Shown: positions 51,012 through 63,261, counted from the first letter of the stretch. The stretch is DNA of 64,000 nucleotides from Entoloma clypeatum (GCA_963565915.1 OY751487.1:248001-312000), one strand, 5' to 3'. The notes: generated from the letters alone by a model not told the origin. A program made the numbers and translations.

Positions 51012-52662
51012 AAAATGAGTTAAAAAAAGCATGGTGCGAGTCACCGGCTTCCAACAGTAGTGGTTTAAATGTCTTGAATTTTGAGGAGTAAGGCCACGTT
51101 CAAGTTTATCATTTTCCAATTGATGCTGACTGAATATCTTAGTGTTACGTTTGGAATCAATCAATCCGCCAAAGCTGTATATAATTTTCAGCCGACCGAG
51201 AGCCATATTGTCGGCAGTGTGGAGGCGATGTTCAACACACTCAAAGCAGACTCCAAAATCTCGGAGACTGACATCAAGGACCGGCGGCTCAGTCTGCGTG
51301 TTTATGTCTATGAGGCACAATCGGTATCTTGATAGTAGCAGTACTACTGCTAACCTTCAAGTTTCATGGATTTTTAATTGTGAATCTACTATAGGAACCC
51401 ATCATAGATGTCGATGAAAGCTATAGTACATCCCGAAAGCCATCTACGTATCAATCGTCTGCAAGCCATATCACATCCAGTCAGACGAAGCCAAGTGCCA
51501 AACACAAGGCATCCACTAGTACATCATTAGTCTAATGTTTAGGAGTTCCACCCTTATTGATTTTGCTTTTCAGGTATTTCTACGACAACTGAATACATGA
51601 GTGCTTTCCGCCCTCGAAAGCTGATGTCGACAGTCCCAACCAAACCTCAAATTGAATATGACTCCTATGAGTTTCAAAAGACTACAATTGTAATCGATAA
51701 TCATGGCAATCTTGAGGAAGTCAATGGCCTTGACGAGAAGATTGATATTTCAAAGAACTGGCACCGTTTTATGGGAGGTGGTAGATCTGAGGATGGAGAT
51801 CTTGCAGAAGGTGCACCAAGGTTGCTTTCTTGGTGTGTTCCAATTTATGATGTGCTTTCTTTTGTAGCTAACTAGATGTTTGAGGGCCGCATTGGTGATA
51901 TACAGTATGCAATTTTCCAATGTAAAAAAGACAACAACATGGACGAGGCTCAAAATCGTCATGACTTGATGGATGAGCTCAGATTATTGGTCCATGGACA
52001 GTATTTTGCAGAGTCATTTGTGCGGCGCGCCAAGATCTATAATGTGTATATCCCAGGTAAATTGATTTCTAGATTCCTCGATCATTGTTATTCACAGAAC
52101 GGCAGAGATACGATGGAACAGTCATGATGCCTTTCTTGGCACAGCTGATGTTTGGTTGAACGACATACCAAATCTGCTATTTGAGACATTCCTTGCAGCG
52201 CCGCTACTTAATATGTCGGGGTTATACAGTGAACGGAAGTTCAGTGGAAGCATGACTGCTGGACACAGTATCGATATAATTGGTTCTGCTATAGATGCAT
52301 ATGCCCACCATGTTCTCGTTGACACAAATGGTACAATGGTCCTTACAGACATTCAAGGTATGTTGTCATTACCACAATGCATGCTAATTCACTAATCTGA
52401 AATATTTCATCTTCTCAGGATTTGTTGCACCCACTGATAAGTCTGTGATCCTTTTTGATCCACAAGCCCATTTGTACATCATTATCTTTGTTCGTGACAA
52501 CTCAACACTCATCACCTTTGCTTTGGCAGTTTGGAAAAAAATACGGGTTTTTGGGATGGTGGTCCCAACGAGATTGCAGAATGGCGAAAGGCACACCAAT
52601 GCAATGAACTATGTGTCAAATTGAAATTGAGAGGGGCGAAAATTACACAAGGACCACTTTGA
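51012..52662 (+). pseudogene. Alpha-kinase gene, 3' portion with catalytic domain
   Basis: The last exons join in frame: 51395-51518, 51574 onward, 51876-52056, 52106-52357, 52419-52473 and 52530-52662 (stop at 52660-52662). The alpha-kinase signatures are GRIGDIQYAIFQCKK, FSGSMTAGHSIDIIG, VDTNGTMVLTDIQGFV, ILFDPQAH and the C-terminal GFWDGGPNEIAEWRKAHQCN. Alpha-kinases are atypical Ser/Thr kinases related to MHCK and eEF2K. One junction (51811-51875) could not be joined in frame, and Gypsy-1 separates this part from its N-terminus. Confidence 0.8.
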
Positions 52663-54706
52663 CATGGCTTTCCTTCACCGTGATCCATTGTCTAGACTGT
52701 CCGTCGCATGTACACAGTCAATAAATTTACATTTTCTCCATGTCCTCAATCAACAGCTTCTCAACCATATCCCCAACATGCGTGTACACATCCAACGGCC
52801 AGTCAGCAGCACTCAGATTGACCTGGCACACATCCCCTGGAATTCGCGAATAGTCTGGATGAGGTCCCTTCTCGCATCAGATATGGCCACGTACTTGCAC
52901 CCAACAATGTCCGCATCGCAAAATATCACGTAGCCGGAATCATCAGGTCCGACGGTCCTACCAACAGCAAATTGTGTGGTAGCCCCTGCAGGGGCGGGAG
53001 ATCCCGTTTCCTTCAGAGACAAATGAGCTGTCGAACACCTTCTGGCATGTCTTTGACTGCACGTTGTTGGGTTCCCCTCACCTGGACTCCTGGTGACAGC
53101 TTCGTCCACATCAAGCCCATCGAGCCCGAACCAGGGGCTATTGACAGTCATCGCCAGCTTTCCAAACCTCCATCCTCCAGTGGTGGCCCTGTTTTCATTG
53201 TACCGATTGCGCCTGATCGCAGCGCTGTGAGGGGCCACCCCCATCATTGGACAACATCGAAGACCCCTTTGCTGATTTTCCAGGGGGTGGCTCTGAGGAC
53301 GTCGAGGCCTGTGAAGACAAGCTTGACGCTCCCGCAGTCAGTGGCATGTTTGAGGTAGGTAGCTTGTTCAAGGGAGTCTTTGAAACGGATGGCAAAAGCT
53401 AATAAGCAGGGTGGTTTCGTGCATGGCTTGCCTCGCCCGTGATCTCGGGTCCTTCCCCCTTCAACGCCACCCTCCTTCACGCCACCCTCCTCCCTTTCGT
53501 CACAGATCCTCGGTGTACTCGCTCTTGCATCTTCCATTCCCGACACAAACTCAAGATGCCGAAAACCCGCCACCTTGCCTTTGCAAACTGCACATTCCAT
53601 ATCCTTCTCCCCAACCATGTTCAGTGCACTTGTCAACCACGCGGAGCAAAGGGGTGGCCACACGGCGCGAGGATCACGAAAGTGGGCGGACAGGGTGACA
53701 GGCACATGGAACATCCGCTAGCAGCCTGTGCTTTGGTGATGTCGGCTGGTTTTGGCGGCAGCAAGTGGGTATCTTTCCGGTCGGGAAAAGCATTGGTGGG
53801 GCTGGAGGATTGATGGGTTGTTATAGAGGTATCCACCTTGATTGCGACCAACCCATAGCTTGGATTTGACAAGCATGGGCAGATGGCGAGGATGCAGGGC
53901 CTCGCGCAGTCCGGCCTTGGAAGGCGCTCTGTGACGGCAGGGTTGAGCTGAATTACACCAAGCCTCTGTCCACGCAGATACTCGTATGTGTGGCTGAACT
54001 AGGCTACACAATGCGCACGAGATCGGGTGCAAACCAGGACAGTTGACAAGATGAACCGTGCCCGGAATTTGAGGGCGATGCGTTGGGGTGGGAGAGGGCG
54101 AGAAGACCGCTGAATTTGGTAGCTGTGAGCAGTGAGGCCTTTGTACAGGCGCTGTGGAGGGCAAGCTACACAGCGTCAATATTAGCGCAGGTGAGAGTAC
54201 CGACGGTGGTGCAGACATTGTACCTCGTCTGATTCCAGTCAGGATCTATGGGACAGATAGATTGTCAGCGAACGACAATGACAAAAGGGGGAGAGTTTGT
54301 GCTTACCATACCTTGCACTCCATCCAACACGTCCGACAGGTGAATCAACTAGCGACACCACACCACTGGGCACTCAATATGGTCCCCAATAAGTGAGTGG
54401 CAGGACTGCGACAGCAGGAGTCGGTCGTGGTGGTGATACTCAATCGGTGCCAGCTAAGGGTGCACTGATAATGGGAAGCGGTCCGTGTGCGGCTATGTGT
54501 GCAGTGAGCGGCTGCCAGTGAATAGCAAGCAGTGGGGGGGAGGACACAAGAGGGGAAAGTTGAAGTTATGATTGATAAACGAGATGGCTGATCACATGAT
54601 CTTGTTGATTCATCGCGCGACGTGTAAGTATGGTGCACCAAGGCATCGTTGACTTAGTAGTACTATGAATATACATTGTCTAAGTAGGTTGTACATTTGT
54701 AACATA
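52663..54706. other. Region with weak minus-strand coding signal, unassigned
   Basis: Minus-strand frames at 52813-53247 (DDSGYVIFCDADIVGCKYVA, RRDLIQTIREFQ) and 53244-53714 (FAIRFKDSLEQATYLKHATD, CGSVKLVFTG) have protein-like stretches but no motif that I know and no consistent splice joins. They could be exons of one gene or a relic. Confidence 0.3.
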
Positions 54707-54868
54707 CTACATGAGGGGTAGCATCGCAGCAAATACCAACCAGATATTTTGAAAAGTAAGCTGACCGATGTTTAGAGATGCATATACTTTCTCTGCCTGG
54801 CAAGCATATTCTGGCGTAACAAACTGGAGCACCTCCTCACCAATCTCGTCCATCAATGCATCAACGAC
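54707..54868 (-). pseudogene. 3' end of integrase-like gene, beyond the Gypsy-2 insertion
   Basis: With the insertion and one ACGAC copy removed, the frame from 61851 continues here as VDALMDEIGEEVLQFVTPEY and QAEKVYASLNI, ending at a TAG (54707-54709). This gives direct support that Gypsy-2 landed in a coding exon. Confidence 0.8.
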
Positions 54869-55426
54869 TGTTCCACTTTTTCACCCCCTTCCTATGCACC
54901 TTCTCACAACCCTTCGACCCTTGATCCCCATCACACCCCGTTTCACTTAACTCCGACAACCCTGGGACACGTATCCCCTCTATCAGCATTATGACTCACA
55001 ATGACTCGAACTATTCTCCTTTTAGATACATTTTCACTTGTTATCTCTGACTCATGGCCTTGAGGCCTTATCTCTGACTCCTATGCCACAGCCCCTTGAA
55101 ACATCTATCTAACCAATGGCTTATTTAGCTCCTGTGCAGCACTTACTTATTTATAGCTATAGGATAACATATATAAGACCTGTAACCTTAGAGTAGAGGT
55201 CCTTAGCTTGACCTAGGCAAACAACGCTTACCTGTCTACCACTTTGAAACGCTCTCCAAACTAAGTGCCTTGCGAGGACTTAGCTCAGCTTGACCCGAAC
55301 CGAGTCGTCCTTCTGAGGAACTCGTTGATTGACCAAGTCGACCTATTGAGGGACTTGTTGTGGAACCAGTTCGAACCCACGTGATCCGATCTGTTGAACT
55401 TGTTGTTGTAGGCTATCGCCGTAACA
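54869..55426 (+). repeat. Gypsy-2 5' LTR
   Basis: It begins TGTTCCACTTTT and ends CGCCGTAACA. A TATA box (CATATATAAGACC) lies at about 55167-55179. Confidence 0.95.
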
Positions 55427-55720
55427 AAAGGTCAAGCTGATCAACGTCGTCAACCCACCGCGGTTTTAGACGCAAAGATTCTTCCCCGACGATCCACCTT
55501 CGGAGTCCCGTCCAACTCAGAAGACAAACAGGAGTTTGTTGACGCACCTGTCACACCACAACCACCGCCAACACCGTACAGAAGAGTAACCTCCTCTTTC
55601 GTACCAGTCAACCCCACATCACCCTCTTACCTCTCTCCGAGACGAAACCCACTGCCGCCAGCTGCTGCTGTTGCTACACCCAGACCGACCCCAGACACCC
55701 CAAAGACTCCACTTGTAGAA

Positions 55721-56623
55721 ATGACTTCTCAAGTAAGGACCCCAGAAAAAGAAATCAAGATCAGCCCGCTGGCGATCTTCAATGGAGATAGAAGGAAACT
55801 ATCTGAATTTTTGTTCGACGCGAACCTGTACCTGGAGATGAACGATGACATTTACAACTCCGACAAGAAGAAAATCCTGTTCACTGTCTCATACATGAAA
55901 GGAGGAACTGCCGGACCCTGGAAGGAGTCCTGGCACAGAGATATCAGCACCACTGGAGTATCTGTGTACCCAAAATACGCGGAGTTCATCGAGAAACTGA
56001 GGAAGTCATTTTCCCCAGCCGACAAAGAAGGAGACACGTTAACCATGATGAAAACGCAAAGAATGGAAGGCATGACTGCCGACAAATATGTTGAAAAATT
56101 CAAGTTATGGGCTGCAGAGAGTCTGATCAAAGACGATCGATCTCTCAGAGACTACTTCATGGAGGCATTGCCACACGCGCTCCGAGACAAGATCTTGGGC
56201 CTTGATAAGGTCTCAGGAACAATGGAAGAATGGTACACCACGGCATCCAGACTGGACAACCAGTGGAGAAGGGCCAAAGCAGTGGCTCAAAGACTCAGAC
56301 CCGATGGGGGAAAAAGGAAGTTCAAAGTGAACTATAACCCCGCACCCCAAAACGCGCATTACGCCCCAGACCCTAATGCCATGGACATTGACCAGCTGAC
56401 TGCCAAAGAGAGAGACGACCACTTCAAGAAAGGGTTGTGCTTTGTCTGCCACCAGGCAGGACATCATGCTGATGCACACAAAGAAGGAAAAACCCTGGTT
56501 GCAAACAATACGTTCAAAAAAGCATCCGACACATATGCCCACATCCGAGGCATTTTCAAGGACTTACCAAATGAGGAACAAGATGTCTTGATCTCCGAAA
56601 TGGAGAAACAGGGTTTTCAATAA
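55721..56623 (+). CDS. Gypsy-2 Gag (300 aa)
   Basis: It starts MTSQVRTPEKEIKISPLAIF and has a Ty3/gypsy Gag core (EFLFDANLYLEMNDDIYNSD, FSPADKEGDTLTMMKTQRMEG). The knuckle is a variant, CFVCHQAGHHADAH, with His in place of the last Cys. The frame is open upstream of this ATG for some distance, so a longer start is possible. The stop lies directly after CAA, one codon past the slippery heptamer. Confidence 0.9.
   Translation: MTSQVRTPEKEIKISPLAIFNGDRRKLSEFLFDANLYLEMNDDIYNSDKKKILFTVSYMKGGTAGPWKESWHRDISTTGVSVYPKYAEFIEKLRKSFSPADKEGDTLTMMKTQRMEGMTADKYVEKFKLWAAESLIKDDRSLRDYFMEALPHALRDKILGLDKVSGTMEEWYTTASRLDNQWRRAKAVAQRLRPDGGKRKFKVNYNPAPQNAHYAPDPNAMDIDQLTAKERDDHFKKGLCFVCHQAGHHADAHKEGKTLVANNTFKKASDTYAHIRGIFKDLPNEEQDVLISEMEKQGFQ
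56611..56617 (+). promoter_or_regulatory. Predicted -1 frameshift site, G GGT TTT (Gypsy-2)
   Basis: The gag frame reads AAA CAG GGT TTT CAA TAA. Slipping -1 at GGGTTTT gives FSIKRPVPMS and leads straight into pol. It has the same heptamer, phase and preceding CAG as Gypsy-1. Confidence 0.75.
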
Positions 56624-59600
56624 AGCGGCCTGTACCGATGTCAGCCCCCGCTCAGTTTTCAATCTCCCTATCACCTGTAATTGTAGCCGACATGAATGAC
56701 AAATCTTTTTCGATCCCCATTTCAATGTCAGGAGAAGGAGAAAGCATTGATGAAAGACTAAAGATAAACGCCCTGATAGACTCAGGAGCAGGAGGAACCT
56801 TCTTGGATCAGAAGTTCGCCACAGCTAACCAAATGGAGCTTATCCCGTTACTAAAGCCCATTCATGTGTTCAATGTGGATGGAACAAAGAACAAAGAAGG
56901 AACGATCACCCATTGTACATGGAAAAAGATCTGGATCGATGACAAAGAACTCGACGTCAGATTCTTGGTAACTGGACTTGGAAAGGAAACCGCCATGTTG
57001 GGGTTACCCTGGTTAAAACAATACAACCCAAAGATTGATTGGGAAAGAGGAACCTTGGATATTGAAACTATCAGGTTCAAGAAGACCCTAGCAGGGGTCA
57101 TGAGAAAAAAATTTGATGAGCTCTTAGCATCAAAGGACAAGAAACCCATTGCTATTGCAGCATGGATGAAAGAAAAACCTAAACAAAGGATCTTTGCAAC
57201 AATAGAAGAAATTGATGATGAAGAGACCCTTAAAACGAAAAAGGAGGCTCTACCGGCAAACGGACCTATCTTGAAAAGGATAGATGAAGAATCAGACAAT
57301 GACCTAGACCTCTTCAGGACATATGTCACAATGGACGAACCCATTAAGGATATTTGGATCCAAGCCAAAACCTCGATCTCACAGAAACTGACACACAACA
57401 CGGACACCGCGGACAAACCAAAGAAAGAACTACCAGAACGATACGATCAGTATCAGAAGGTGTTTGAGAAAGCGGCATCTGAGAGATTACCGGAACACAA
57501 AACATGGGACCACGCAATTGACTTAAAACCAAACTTCACCCCGAAGGACTGCAAAGTTTATCCTTTGTCACTGGAAGAACAAACTAAATTGGACGAATTC
57601 CTTGATGAGAACCTTCGAAAGGGGTACATCAGACCCTCGAAATCACCAATGGCATCACCCTTTTTCTTCGTGGCTAAAAAGGACTCGGATAAGCTCAGAC
57701 CCTGTCAGGATGATTGGCGATTGAACGAGGGAACGGTGAAAAATGCATACACGTTGCCCCTGGTCGGAGATTTATTGGACAAACTGAAAGGAGCAAAGGT
57801 CTTTACTAAACTGGACATGCATTGGGGATACAACAACGTACAGATCAAACCTGGCGATGAATGGAAGGCTGCATTCAAAACCAATCGAGGGTTGTACGAA
57901 CCCTTGGTTGCCTTCTTTGAGTTGGCAGGCATGCCACCCACGTTTCAGGCGATGATGAACGAAATCTTCAAAGAAGAACTTGAGGAAGGATGGCTGCCCA
58001 TTTATTTGGACGACATCTTCATCTTCTCAGTCAATGACGAAATCAACACCGAACGAACGCTCCGCGTACTAAGAAAAATGATAGAGAATGACCTCTATCT
58101 CAACCTGGAAAAATGTGAATTTGGAGTCAGGCAGTGCGAATACCTCGGACTGATTATCAAAGAAAACGAAATCGCAATGGACCCCGTTAAGTTATCGGGA
58201 ATAGCAAATTGGCCAGAACCCAAGACTGTCAAGCAAGTCAGATCTTTCCTTGGATTTGGAAACTTCTACCGAAGGTTTATTGGACACTACTCGGACATTG
58301 CCAAACCCTTGAATGATCTGACGAAGAAGGATCAGGAGTGGGAATGGAATGAAGACTGCCAGATGGCATTTGACACATTAAAGGACAAATTCGCGGGATC
58401 ACCAGTATTGTTGATGCCAAACACTGACAAACCGTTCATCATAGAATCTGATGCATCAAAATGGGCGACAGGAGCAGTATTGCGCCAACAAGATGTGAAT
58501 GGAGACTGGCACCCCTGCGGATATATATCGCACTCATTCTCTGCGCCAGAGCGGAACTATGAGATCTATGATCGGGAACTCTTGGGAATTATCCGATTGC
58601 TGGAAACCTGGAGACACTACCTCCTTGGATCACCATTTCCAACGGTTGTTCTATCTGATCACAAGAACTTGACGTATTACCGGGAACCCCAGAAATTGAA
58701 CAGACGACAAGCACGGTGGAGATTGTATCTGTCCGAATTTGAACTCAAACTAGTGCATACCCCAGGATCGAAGATGATCCAATCTGACGCCTTGTCAAGG
58801 TGACCGGACCATATACCCGAAGAAGACACTGATAATGAAGACATTATTGTCTTACCAAACGACATTTTTGTCAAAACAGTAGACCTTGAGCTACAAGGAG
58901 ATATTCTAAAAGCAACCAAAAACGATGGGCTCTTCTCGAAAGCCATCACTGCCCTAAAAGAATCGGGAACACCACCAATTAAATCCCATTTATCAGAATG
59001 GAGAACAGAAGACGGAATGTTATTCTTCCACGACAGATGTTACGTACCACCAGATGAAACTCTGCGCCGAGAGATAACGAAACGATACCATGATTCCCTA
59101 CCAAGCGGACATCCTGGACATCTAAAAACCCTGGAACTGGTCAGAAGAAACTATTGGTGGCCAGGAATGTATGTGTTTGTCAAGAATTATGTTGGAGGAT
59201 GTGCAACCTGCCAACAAATGAAAGTCAACACACACCCTACGAACCCCGGATTGATGCTGATTAAAGCCCAGAAAGATGCGAGACCCTTCTCACAGACCAC
59301 CATCGATTTCATTACGGATTTACCCGAGAGCAACGGGTTTGACAGTATCATGGTCGTAGTAGACCATGGTTCTACGAAGGGGGTAATTTCCATCCCTTGC
59401 ACAAAAACCACCGACGCGACCCTCACTGCCAAGCTTTATTTGGACCACGTGTACCAAAGATTCGGACTCCCAGACTCTATTCTGTCTGACAGAGGGCCGC
59501 AGTTCGCCTCTCAGGTCTTCAGAGAACTAGGGCGACTCCTAGGGATCAAACTGATGATGAGCACAGCTTATCACCCTCAGACTGATGGAGAAACAGAACG

Positions 59601-60333
59601 AGCGAATCAGGAACTTGAGATCTATTTCCGGATGTTCTGTTTGAACAATCCTGAAACATGGCACGATCATAATTCAACAATGGAGTTCTGTCACAATCAA
59701 AGAACTCACTCCACGACGAAACGATTCCCGTTCTATCTGATGATGGGATACGAACCAAGAGACATACCATTGGCATTTGACAAGACAAATGTGCCAAGCG
59801 TAGAAGAACGGCTCAAAGAGCTGAAACAAGCAAGAGATGAAGCGCTGGCAGCGCACAAACTGGCTTGTCAGATGATGGCAGAAAGATCAACACAAGGTTT
59901 CACTCCATTTGGAAAAGGAGAACAGGTATGGCTAGAAGGGAAGAACCTCTGAATCGGATACCCTTCCAGAAAACTGGCACCCAAAAGAGAAGGACCCTTC
60001 ACCGTTTCTGAGGTGCTTGGGCCCATGACGTACAAACTGAAGCTTCCAGAACAATGGAAGATCCACCCCGTTTTCCACGCCTCCTTGTTAACACCTTATC
60101 GGGAAAATGACACACACGGACCGAACTTCCACAACCCACCTCCTGATCTGATCGAAGGAGAACATGAGTATGAAGTAGAAGCAATCCTCACCCACAAGCG
60201 ACAGGACAGAGGGTACAAGTATTTGGTCAAGTGGATGGGATACCCATCGAGCGATAACACGTGGGAACCCGAATCCAACTTAAAAAGAGCCCAAGAAACG
60301 CTGGGATATTACAAACAGACCCACCACCTTTGA
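56614..60333 (+). pseudogene. Gypsy-2 Pol with two in-frame TGA codons
   Basis: One frame throughout: protease ALIDSGAGGTFLDQKFA (near 56775), RT with YLDDIFIFS (near 58000), RNase H IESDASKWATGAV (near 58442), integrase (SGHPGHLKTLELV, CATCQQMK, TTIDFITDLP, LSDRGPQFA, DGETERANQELE) and a chromodomain (YKYLVKWMGYPSSDNTWEPE, near 60215). TGA codons at 58801-58803 (after DALSR) and 59950-59952 (after WLEGKNL) break it; both could be CGA to TGA. Otherwise the frame is whole, so it was probably functional recently. Confidence 0.9.
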
Positions 60334-60358
60334 ACCCAACAACCCACATCCTCTCATC

Positions 60359-61246
60359 ATGACCACCATTTTCGATACCGCCACCAAGGAACTTCACCGA
60401 CACCGCCTCTTTAGGCTCCTGACCGAACCCGAGCACAATGACAGAGTGCTGCGGCACATTGACGATGAGACTGACCAATTCTTGGTCAACACATTGTTTG
60501 GGCTAATCACCCTCCGCCAATTCCATTACGATACCACCGCCAACATCGCCTGACTCATCGAGGGGCACATCGACACGCTCCTAGACAGAGGTGTCTACCA
60601 ACAGTTTGCAAGGCTGTTCCATAACCGCACGAACACCCCTGATGTCGCACTCCTCGACCCACCCATAGAGAACCCTATTTTGATCACTCCCCTCCCTGAT
60701 CTTGCCACCACCCCTGAACCGACCCCCATCCCCGACCCAATTCCCCTCATTGTCAGAAACCCAGACACCCAAACCACTCCGTCCCCTCCCGAATCCACGT
60801 CGCCCGTGACCAGCGACCAAAACCTTTCCAACGTCAAGGGAAAGAAGAAATCCTATGGAGTTGTTAAATGCTCCAGAAGAAAGACCACACGCACCATCAT
60901 GTCTGTTCCATTAGGGCATGGATCATCATCCCAGACTCCCATTGATCTCACTAACAAACCCGATTACCTTGATTATGAGATTGACACACATGGACGCGCT
61001 CACTCCCCGAGCGGACCTTGGCGCCATCCTGCTGGATGGCCGCATATCGACAAAGGACGCAAATGCGGTCTTTGCGCTAGGGCCGACGGACACATTGAAT
61101 GTCAATGCGGATACTACGTGTGTCAGAAGTGTTGGAAGAAAGCACCCGGACACTACGACTACGAGTGCTTGGGCCTGGGTTATGCAGCGCTGGAAGATGA
61201 CCAGTACGAGTTTGACGACGATGCCATACACAACATGGCAACTTGA
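60359..61246 (+). pseudogene. Gypsy-2 ORF3, zinc-finger protein after pol (about 295 codons)
   Basis: It starts 25 nt after the pol stop with MTTIFDTATKELHRHRLFRL, in a different frame from pol. A TGA (60551-60553, after TTANIA) interrupts it, then the same frame continues (LIEGHIDTLLDRGVYQQFAR) through a Pro/Thr-rich linker and a basic stretch (KKKSYGVVKCSRRKTTR) to a C-terminal cysteine cluster, KCGLCARADGHIECQCGYYV then CQKCWKKAPGHYDYEC, with an acidic end. It has no membrane segment and so does not look like Env. I know no family. The downstream frame ends 41 nt before the 3' LTR. Confidence 0.65.
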
Positions 61247-61287
61247 AAACATTGAAGCCGGTGACTTCAAGCATAGAAGGGGGGTAA

Positions 61288-61845
61288 TGTTACACTTTTT
61301 CACCCCCTTCCTACGCACCTTCTCACGACCCTTCGACCCTTGATCCCCATCACACCCCGTTTCACTTAACTCCAACAACCCTGGGACACGTATCCCCTCT
61401 ATCAGCGTTATGACTCACAATGACTCGAACTATTCTCCTTTTAGATACATTTTCACTTGTTATCTCTGACTCATGGCCTTGAGGCCTTATCTCTGACTCC
61501 TATGCCACAGCCCCTTGAAACATCTATCTAACCAATGGCTTATTTAGCTCCTGTGCAGCACTTACTTATTTATAGCTATAGGATAACATATATAAGACCT
61601 GTAACCTTAGAGTAGAGGTCCTTAGCTTGACCTAGGCAAACAATGCTTACCTGTCTACCACTTCGAAACGCTCTCCAAACTAAGTGCCTTGCGAGGACTT
61701 AGCTCAGCTTGACCCGAACCGAGTCGTCCTTCTGAGGAACTCGTTGATTGACCAAGTCGACCTATTGAGGGACTTGTTGTGGAACCAGTTTGAACCCACG
61801 TGATCCGATCTGTTGAACTTGTTGTTGTAGGCTATCGCCATAACA
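61288..61845 (+). repeat. Gypsy-2 3' LTR
   Basis: It begins TGTTACACTTTT and ends CGCCATAACA, directly followed by the ACGAC duplication. Confidence 0.95.
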
Positions 61846-63261
61846 ACGACAACCATATCAACTGGTTGGAGGCAGTTCTGGCCTCCGTACTTCTCAGGAA
61901 GTGCCATTGCAACATTGGGTGAGACGCCAGATGGAAGCTGCTTACTTCTGTCCTTTCGAGTGACATGGTTATTGAAATGATAAAGAAGTCGATCCAGTTC
62001 TGACTGGATGAGAGTTGACCAAAGCCACTGCACGAGGTTGCTAGGCCAATGATATAAGAACTGTCAATGCCGTCATAAGGTTTGACATACTAATGGTCTG
62101 CGTTCGCCTCGACATAGAGCCCAGCTCCAGCTTCCCAAAATACCTTGACATTATCACCCCATTGGAGGCGCAAGCGGAGCCACCCACGTTCGATCGTGAT
62201 GTTGTGAATACTTTTCAAGAAGCGATGTGCCGGAAGTTCATCGATTGAAAGATGCGGCGCAAAAGTTTCCCTTGATACATAATCAAAACATGAGACAGGT
62301 AATGATTCAATGCATAGTTACCTCAATGCATTTGCTAACCCAAATACTTGGGTGGTCTCACTTCCACAGTCTGTGCTCGTTTGAATGGGCATACCTGAAA
62401 ATTCGTATGTCTTTCGTACATTATCAGACAAGTTGCAATGTCACTTACCACCATACTTCTTGACAATGCCAAGATACAAATAAGCAACCACCTTCTTGAG
62501 GCGGTTATTAGGCACAGTTTGGAGCCCCAGCCATTTTGACGCCCATTTATCACGTATTCCCCAGATTGGAAATCCGATCGCGGACAACTTATCGTGTCCA
62601 TCACCACTCCATTCATGATGTGGGCCTAGTGCAATCAAAAACCCCCGACTTATCTTCCTCGCTGTAGGTTCACGGATAGCAAAGCCTTCTGGATCTTGAA
62701 GATGCATTTCTGTACAGATGAAAGATCTATCAAGTAAAAGCCACAGTCATACCCGAGAAAAAGGAATGAAAGATAGCAAATAAGTACCGCGTTAAGTGTG
62801 CACCTTCATTAAACACAATTGCTTCACCAATTGTCTTTGGGCCTTATCGACTCGTGGGGTCCTTTGCCATTTGGTCCAAAACAAGTTGTCGTTTCATCTG
62901 TAATGGTAATTCCCGAGTCATTGTACCACTCCCCTTGAGTCTGTATACCCAGCGGCGCCGCGCAACTGTTATAGCACTGCCCCGACCCAGCCAATTAATA
63001 ACATCGAGTGTAACCTGAGTTGTAGATTAATACATGCCTCATTTTGATATCATGCTCCGCAAGTAACAACTGGCTGATCAACTCTCGGTTTGTGATGTTC
63101 CATTTGTCATAATCTTCGATAAGCTTTTTGACACGCTCATCGTCAGGTTTTGCTTTAGACATATGTTCAACAGCAAGAAGAAGAGCACCAAAGTAGCACG
63201 AACGACAGTCTTTGAATTGGTTGATTCCAGTTGGGTTGTTGTTTGATGACTCAGAGGCCAT
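61846..63261 (-). pseudogene. Integrase-like (DDE, rve-type) gene, main part
   Basis: It starts MASESSNNNPTGINQFKDCR at 63261. Exons by splice signals: 62788-62983 region, 62449-62726, 62322-62394, 62091-62270 and 61851-62040. The protein reads VARRRWVYRLKGSGTMTREL, GPHHEWSGDGHDKL, IGFPIWGIRDKWASKWLGL, TSTDCGSETTQVFG, NITIERGWLRLRLQWGDNVK and LPSGVSPNVAMALPEKYGG, a pattern I associate with an Agaricomycete integrase-core family of unclear role. A TAA (62844-62846) replaces a probable CAA after DPTSR. The first intron would need a GC donor (AG/GCATGT). Gypsy-2 separates the last exon. Confidence 0.78.

Larger units (their letters stand above)
54869..61845 (+). mobile_element. Gypsy-2, chromodomain Ty3/gypsy element with a third ORF (6977 bp)
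   Basis: Two 558-bp LTRs differ at about nine sites, nearly all transitions. The 5-bp duplication ACGAC flanks it (54864-54868 and 61846-61850). Order: LTR, gag, pol in the -1 frame, an extra ORF, polypurine tract (AAGGGGGGTAA), LTR. Pol has two in-frame TGA codons and the extra ORF has one. Confidence 0.95.
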
